A stretch of DNA of 64,000 nt. It comes from Nymphaea colorata. Its lineage: Eukaryota > Streptophyta > Magnoliopsida > Nymphaeales > Nymphaeaceae. The stretch is from contig NC_045150.1 of the NCBI RefSeq assembly GCF_008831285.2, positions 1,502,001 through 1,566,000 on the forward strand, written 5' to 3'. Shown here piece by piece: positions 58,740 to 64,000 of this stretch; positions within the stretch are counted from its first letter, which is position 1, and every line of letters starts with the position of its first letter. The notes beneath the pieces are model-generated. The model made no database searches, was not told where the DNA came from, and worked only from the letters and a program-made list of their open reading frames with translations. A program made the position numbers and the translations under genes.

Positions 58740-59815
58740 TAAGCAAGTTGTAGACTTGGCTTAATAGCAAAGGTTCGCACACCAAAGTTTTACAACTGTT
58801 TGAAAAATCTATTTTCCAAACAATGCTGAACTATCCTCACTCGAGAGGAAATACTAGGCATATACCTGAAATAAGAAGATTTTTCTCTATCTCACAAGAG
58901 ACTGTGTAGAGGAATTGATGTTGGTTGGAAAATTTTACAATTGTGAAAGTTTTGCATTTGATGCTTGGAGAACTCAACCCTTGACACCTTCGAGACCACT
59001 GGCAAGCATCTTTTCTCTCCTTTTTACTTAATTTTTCACCTTTTGGCTTTATCATTTGAATTTTGATTTTCTTATTGAGCTACCCTTCACTCTTAGGGGA
59101 AATATCTCACCACCCCAAAAGCTACTACGGAGTTCCACCGCTTTGGTGGTTTTGTGTAGTTTGCTTTTTGCAATATCAAATCTTTCGAACTTTCTTCTGA
59201 ACCCTTGTAGCCAGCTTTGGGCCGGTAACTCCCAGACCAGTTGGCCTTAGGGCACCAAGTGTAAAACACTCATTGAACTTACTTACTCCAATTTAGAAGG
59301 CTTTAGGAGACTTAATATAAGCAAAATGTTCATGGATTGCTTTTTAGCTTTATGGTGTAAGCATAGGTCATATGCCCATCTGCGCCTGCAGAGCTTTGAA
59401 CCATAGGAACAACTACATTCACCCTGAGCTCATCGCTCAACTCATTTTGTTTGATAGCCTTTTCTTGCAACTTGCCAAGGTCTTTTAGGTCACAAGGGCT
59501 TTCTCTTATGGTGTCTCATGCTAAACCTTTACAAGTGCCAATTGTTGGGACCAACATTAATTTCTATACATTAATCCCCCAATTTCATTAGGAATTTCTT
59601 GTATAGTTCAAGTCAATGCCCTTGCTGTTGTCCTCAAGGCATGGGCTAAGTTTGAAAATTTTGAAAAATTTGATGCATTTTTGAAACTTTCTCTAAGGGA
59701 TACTATGCCCCTTGGTTTAAAAATTGTTAAGAATGTGCTTATCAAAGCACAATTGTTTTGAAATTTTTGAATTACAAATTCAAGTATAGAATTTCTTGAG
59801 ATGCAAAGCATTAAT
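58740..59815 (-). other. Non-coding tail between integrase and 3' LTR
   Basis: About 1.1 kb of degraded sequence with no domain recognised. Short frames here are chance. Confidence 0.45.
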
Positions 59816-59817
59816 TA

Positions 59818-60944
59818 GATCAAGGATTTCGACCCTACCGGCATCAATCAATCGATAAGAGTTGTGAGGTGGAACCTCTTGGACGACATATGGTCCTTTC
59901 CAGTTTGGTGCCCATTTTCCTTTGGGTCTACTCCCGAGTGGAACTATAGATCTTAGTACAAAAACATTTACTTGGAATTTTCTTTTGATGACCGATTTGG
60001 CATAACGTCAGGCGACTCTCTTGCAATAAACTACAACATGCTAAGCCGCTTATACTCTTTTCTCGTCTAGGAGGTCTAATTAAGCAAGTCTCTTTTTTTT
60101 ATGCTTGCTAATTAGGAGTTCAATGAGTGTAGCAAATTTCATTGCTGGTTTTTGGACATATAATGGAAGGACAATTTTCGTTCCATATACTAATTCTGTT
60201 GTTGTAGCATTAGTGGGTGTCGAATATTGTGGTTCGATATACCCAAAGTGCATTGTGCATTTTCTCGTGCCAATCTCAACCTGCTTCAACAGTCCTTTCT
60301 AAGACACAAATCAAATTTTTGTTGGTTGCCTATGTCTGACCATTACCTTGAGGGTAATATGGAGAAGAAAAATGATGTTGTATTTTGTATTTGAGGCAGA
60401 GATTGTGCACCTTCTCATTTTTAAAATGAGTACCATTATAAAAAATGATATCGTCTGGAATGCCAAATCTACACAAAAGGCTTTTGTGAATGAATGACAC
60501 TACATGTCGTCCTTCGACTATTTTTAAGGTGATTGCTTCAACCCATTTGGTGAAATAATCTGTAGCTGCAAGAAAATACCTGTGTCCATTTGAGGCAGGT
60601 GGATTGATTGGACTGACCACGTCGAAGGCCCACATAGAGAATGACTAGGGTGAGCTGACCGAATAAAGGTATGCTACTCGAGCATGAATTGATGGTGCAT
60701 GCAACTCACATTTGATGCTTTTCTTGACAAATTGGTGACAGTTTCTCTGCATTGTGGGCCAATAGTACCCTGTCATAACTATCTGCTTGACGAGGGTCTG
60801 ATACCCTACATGTCCCCCACAAATTCCTTCATGAGATTCTTGAATCACTTCTAATGCCTCATTTGTATCGAGACATCTAGCATATTTTGTGTTGAATCCT
60901 CTTTTGTATAGGATGTCAGCTAAAATGAAATGTCTTGAAGACAT
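59818..60944 (-). pseudogene. Tat-type integrase, catalytic residues lost
   Basis: The zinc region reads ESHEGICGGHVGYQTLVKQI with GYYWPTMQRNCHQFVKK. The core reads MWAFDVVSPINPPASNGHRY and YFTKWVEA (first Asp), then GIPDDIIFYNGTHFKNE, where the usual SDNGTQF has its Asp replaced by Tyr. YYPQGNGQT is followed by TAG (60332-60330) at the place of the catalytic Glu. After it come ATNKNLI and, near 59.91-59.83 kb, GKWAPNWKGPYVVQEVP (GPY/F module). Further stops lie between. Confidence 0.85.
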
Positions 60945-61009
60945 GTGTCTCAGAACAATTTGCTCTTTTCGAGAGATTTCAGGTGGAAGTGTTCCTCAGA
61001 GAAAAATCG

Positions 61010-61831
61010 TTAATGTTCTGATACCATGGTGTTTCTCTGTCTTTTGCTTTCTCTATCTTTTGCTTGTAACACCTGTTCTAGTATGACAAAAGATGGTTGT
61101 TTGAGTCTTCTGACTTCAAAAGATCTGATAGATTCTCCAAGTTTAAAAGTGATGGTAGAGCCCAAACTGGCCAAACCGTCTGCAATAAGGTTAAATTCTC
61201 TTTTGACACGCAAGATCTGGTACTCCTCGAATTGTTTTAAGAGAGAAGTTGCTAACTCTTGATAAAGGATCAATTTTTGATCTTTGACTTGCCAATTTCC
61301 ATTGACTTGACTGACAACTAAGAAAGAATCTCCAAAAATGTGAACTCTTTGCACTTTAAATTTGAGAAGCATTAAGATTCCTTGGATTAGAGCCTCGTAT
61401 TTTGCCATATTATGCGTAAGTTCGGTTCTTGGATTAGAGCCTCGTAAATTCAATTTGAGGGAGTAAGGAATCTTTTCATTCTCTGGTGTGATGAGAAGTA
61501 TCCAAATGCCTGCCCCCGTTGTGCTTTTAGATCCATCGAAATGAATTTCCCACATCGACTCTGGTTCGGTCGTTAGGACATGCTCATTTGGAAAATCATC
61601 GTTTGTTCTAATTTCTTCAAATAGAGGAAAATCTATCAATTGATTTGCGATGGCTTGACCCTTGATTGATTTCTGTGACACATATTCCAAATCATATTGC
61701 ATCAACGAAACCTTCCGCTTTGTTGTCCTTCCATTTAGAAATGGCTGCTCAAGGATATATTTAAGTAGATTGAGTTTGGATAAAATTTTAACCTCGCATG
61801 ACAATAGATAGTGCCTTAATTTTTGACACAT
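61010..61831 (-). pseudogene. Second (archaeal-type) RNase H with preceding linker
   Basis: One open frame of 273 residues. It begins with the end of the first RNase H and linker (YDLEYVSQKSIKGQAIANQL), then the second RNase H: WEIHFDGSKSTTGAGI (first Asp), NMAKYEALIQGI (Glu), VHIFGDSFLVVSQVNG (Asp) and FNLIADGLASLGS (last Asp). All four acidic positions are present. This extra domain is what marks Tat/Ogre elements. The frame is intact, in contrast to its neighbours. Confidence 0.85.
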
Positions 61832-62254
61832 TCATACCAAGGCTAAGCAAGTTTTTTCCATGTGAGAGTAATTCTTTTCATACTGCACAAATGTCTTGCT
61901 GATGTAATAGACGACATGTTCTATTTGACATCCTTCTTCATATTGAGAAAAAAATTTACCACAGGCTGAATTGTTAATTGTGATGTAAAGAAGTAGAGGT
62001 TTCTCCCGAATTTGGGGTTTTAGAATTGGTGGGCAAAAAAGATACTTCTTGATCTTTTTGAATGAAGCTTGACATTCATGTTCCCATTCAAACTTGACTT
62101 CTTTCCATAGTAAATGGTTGAAGGGTTCACATCTCATGGCAAGATTAGATATAAACCTTCTGATTGACTGAATCCTGCCTTGCAAGCTGCGTAACTCCTT
62201 AAGATTTATTTGCGGTGGCATTTCAATTATCACCTTTGCTTTGGAGGGATCCAT
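61832..62254 (-). pseudogene. RT thumb and first RNase H
   Basis: DPSKAKVIIEMPPQINLKEL, LRSLQGRIQSIRRFISNLA and FKKIKKYLFCPPIL are the RT-RNase H connection. LLLYITINNSACGKFFSQY aligns with the first RNase H block, in which active copies carry an Asp not seen here. VVYYISKTFVQYEKNYSHME follows. A stop separates it from the RT at about 62.26 kb. Confidence 0.82.
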
Positions 62255-62299
62255 CTCGATTCCTTTTTGTTGACCATAAATCCCAAAAGCTTACCAGAT

Positions 62300-63000
62300 T
62301 CCACACTAAATACAATTTTTTGTGGATTCAACCTAAGCTTATATTACAAGAGTCTATAAAAAACTTGAGAGAAAATGCTGATATGATTCTCCTTTGTTTT
62401 TGACTTAATTAGTGGATCATACACATATGCATCCATAATTTGATGCATTTAAAAGATAGCTGCCATAGCCCTTTGATATGTTGCCTCAGTGTTCTTCAGA
62501 CCAAATGACATTATGGTATAGCAGAAGGTGTCCAATGGGGTTGTAAATGATGTTTTGGCTTGATTTTGAACAACCAGCTTAATTAGGCTATAGTCAGAAT
62601 ATTCATCCATAAAAGAGAACATAGTATGACCTACGGTACTATCTACCAACAAATCGATGTTTGGAACTGCATAGTCATCCTTTGGTATGACTTTATTCAA
62701 ATCTTTGAAATCGATGCAGAGTCGAATTTTACCATTTTTCTTTGGAACTACCACGATGTTTGCTAACCATTCAGGATAGTCAATTATTCAAATGAACCAT
62801 GCCTTTAGTAGGTCTTTTAGGTCTTCCTTAACTTTCCCCTCAAGACGAGGGTCTAGTTTTCTCAACTTTTGTTTGATTGATTTGCATTCTGGTTTTAATG
62901 GTACTCGATGCTCGAGTAATTTTGTATCGAGTCCTGGCATATCCTCATAAGTCCATACAAAGGCTTCTTAATGCTCTTTGAGGAAGTCTATCAACTTTTC
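62300..63000 (-). pseudogene. Tat-type reverse transcriptase, catalytic motif changed
   Basis: The N-terminal approach (KPECKSIKQKLRKLDPRLEG) lies near 62.88-62.84 kb. WLANIVVVPKKNGKIRLCID starts the fingers, then YAVPNIDLLVDSTVGHTMFS and TPLDTFCYTIMSFGLKN. After a stop near 62.45 kb, the catalytic box reads AYVYDPLIKSKT where active copies have YVDD. The first Asp is Tyr (62416-62427). Confidence 0.85.
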
Positions 63001-63738
63001 TCTTTCTTCTGGTGAGAGACTTGTTCCAATTTGTAAAATCTTTGGATTCTCTTATGTGCCAATATTAATTTCCTTAATCGGGTCATTAATCAAAGGTGAC
63101 AGTTGATCTTGCTTTCTTATTTGGATGAATTCTGGAAATTCTACCTTGAGTTATGGATTTACCTCCTTGAAGGCTTTTAATGTTTGATCCTCAAATGCCA
63201 TCCTAAAGATTATAAAGAGGTTAGATAGGATTTGAGACATTTTATATAAAAGTAAATTGCATATGTCATTGCATATTTGAAGGTATTACAAAATAATGAC
63301 AGTTGGTCTATTGGAGTACAATGATGACAAAATAACAAAACGATGACTGGATGACAAAATGATAGCGGATTTGTTGATTCAGATTGATGGTGAACATCCG
63401 CCTTTGGTGTTGCTCTTGACAAAATGTACTCACTTAAATTTTTCTTCGGCATCTATTTTTTCATAACTTTTGACATCCCAAGGCTTGAGTTCCTCGTTGT
63501 CCTGTCAAGATAATTGGCTCTAAGATTTCATTTTCATGTTTGCCAAGGCCAATAAATGGTTGGTAGCCATGGCGCATGAGCCAATCCAATCCTTTCTCAT
63601 TCTAGCAGAAATTTTTGAACAATAGATGACATTTGTATCTTGTTTCAGGCTTGGTATCATTTTCCCCCACATTTGCTTCTTTGGCTTCTGAATGGCCAAT
63701 TTGCTAAGACTTTGAGATATCTCTTCTTCTTTGCAGAC

Positions 63739-64000
63739 TCAAATGCTAGGTACCTCGATTGTATATGTTGGTACTGGAATTATTGGATGCACAAGATGAT
63801 TTTGCATGTCCTCTGCATAGATCGTTATAGTATTCTTGTTGTGAGTCCACTTAACGCACTGATGTAGAGTGGAAGGAACCGCATTGGTAGCATGGATCCA
63901 TGGTCTTCCAAGCAACAAATTGAATGAGGCTTCTATATCCACCACATGGAATAAAACCCGATGATACGTATCAGAGATATTCAAATCTAAACATATACAT
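63739..64000 (-). pseudogene. Tat-type aspartic protease C-terminal part
   Basis: YHRVLFHVVDIEASFNLLLG is followed by RPWIHATNAVPSTLHQCVKW. This is the conserved end of the protease in Tat/Ogre polyproteins. The active-site DSGA would lie past the right edge. Between 63.7 and 63.0 kb, toward the RT, I see no firm domain, only broken linker. Confidence 0.8.

Larger units (their letters stand above)
53783..64000 (-). mobile_element. Ty3/gypsy Tat/Ogre-type retrotransposon, 3' half, minus strand
   Basis: From the right edge leftwards: protease C-terminus, RT, RNase H, a second (archaeal-type) RNase H, integrase, a roughly 1-kb tail, a polypurine tract and a 4.9-kb 3' LTR. The extra RNase H between RT/RNase H and integrase defines the Tat clade, and long LTRs are usual there. 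Catalytic residues are lost in RT and integrase and many frames are broken. Gag, the 5' LTR and the PBS lie beyond 64000. Confidence 0.9.

Overview
The window looks like nuclear DNA of a flowering plant. It is AT-rich and gene-poor, with nested, decayed transposable elements of plant-specific lineages (Ty1/copia, Ty3/gypsy chromovirus, Tat/Ogre-type gypsy with a second RNase H, PIF/Harbinger, LINE, several MITE families). The few host genes have plant architecture: a DIR1-like lipid-transfer gene with an intron just before its stop, and a receptor-like cytoplasmic kinase. I see nothing that fixes the species. The GC-rich, single-exon kinase gene is the only clean intact gene.

Layout. 1-328 (minus): the 5' part of an unrecognised gene that runs off the left edge. 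3.77-5.20 kb (plus): a DIR1-type lipid-transfer gene with TATA box, 871-bp intron, short second exon and poly(A) signals, but with frame damage in exon 1. 5.8-9.2 kb: remains of a CACTA-like transposon and an Ulp1/C48 peptidase pseudogene. 9.25-13.63 kb (minus): a near-complete Ty1/copia element with both LTRs, PBS and PPT, but dead protease and reverse transcriptase motifs. 14.27-14.70 kb: a plant-mobile-domain-like fragment. 14.8-16.1 kb (minus): a second copia fragment. 16.1-19.3 kb (plus): a chromovirus polyprotein without a recognised 5' LTR. 19.3-23.5 kb: a GC-rich repeat-derived zone ending in a 32-bp inverted repeat.

23.5-37.9 kb is mostly unrecognised AT-rich DNA with simple repeats, a CTCGAG-rich repeat and a small MITE family with GGGGCGKAG-like ends. 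37.79-39.3 kb holds the kinase gene with a TATA box and an upstream ORF. 41.7-42.75 kb is a PIF/Harbinger transposase pseudogene. 43.7-46.4 kb holds three copies of one TA-flanked MITE family, and a minisatellite. 49.6-49.9 kb is a hAT-like MITE with an 8-bp duplication, and 52.5-52.8 kb is a LINE 3' remnant.

53.78-64.0 kb (minus) is the 3' half of a Tat/Ogre-type retrotransposon that continues past the right edge. Its 3' LTR is 4.94 kb and carries a 938-bp tandem duplication that doubles the TATA-box region. The coding part has protease, RT, RNase H, a second RNase H and integrase, with several catalytic residues lost.

I found no operon-like set of genes working together and no convincing new multi-gene system. 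The items most worth a second look are the duplicated LTR promoter, the disrupted but otherwise complete lipid-transfer gene, the PMD and C48 fragments flanking the copia element, and the clustered TA-flanked MITEs.
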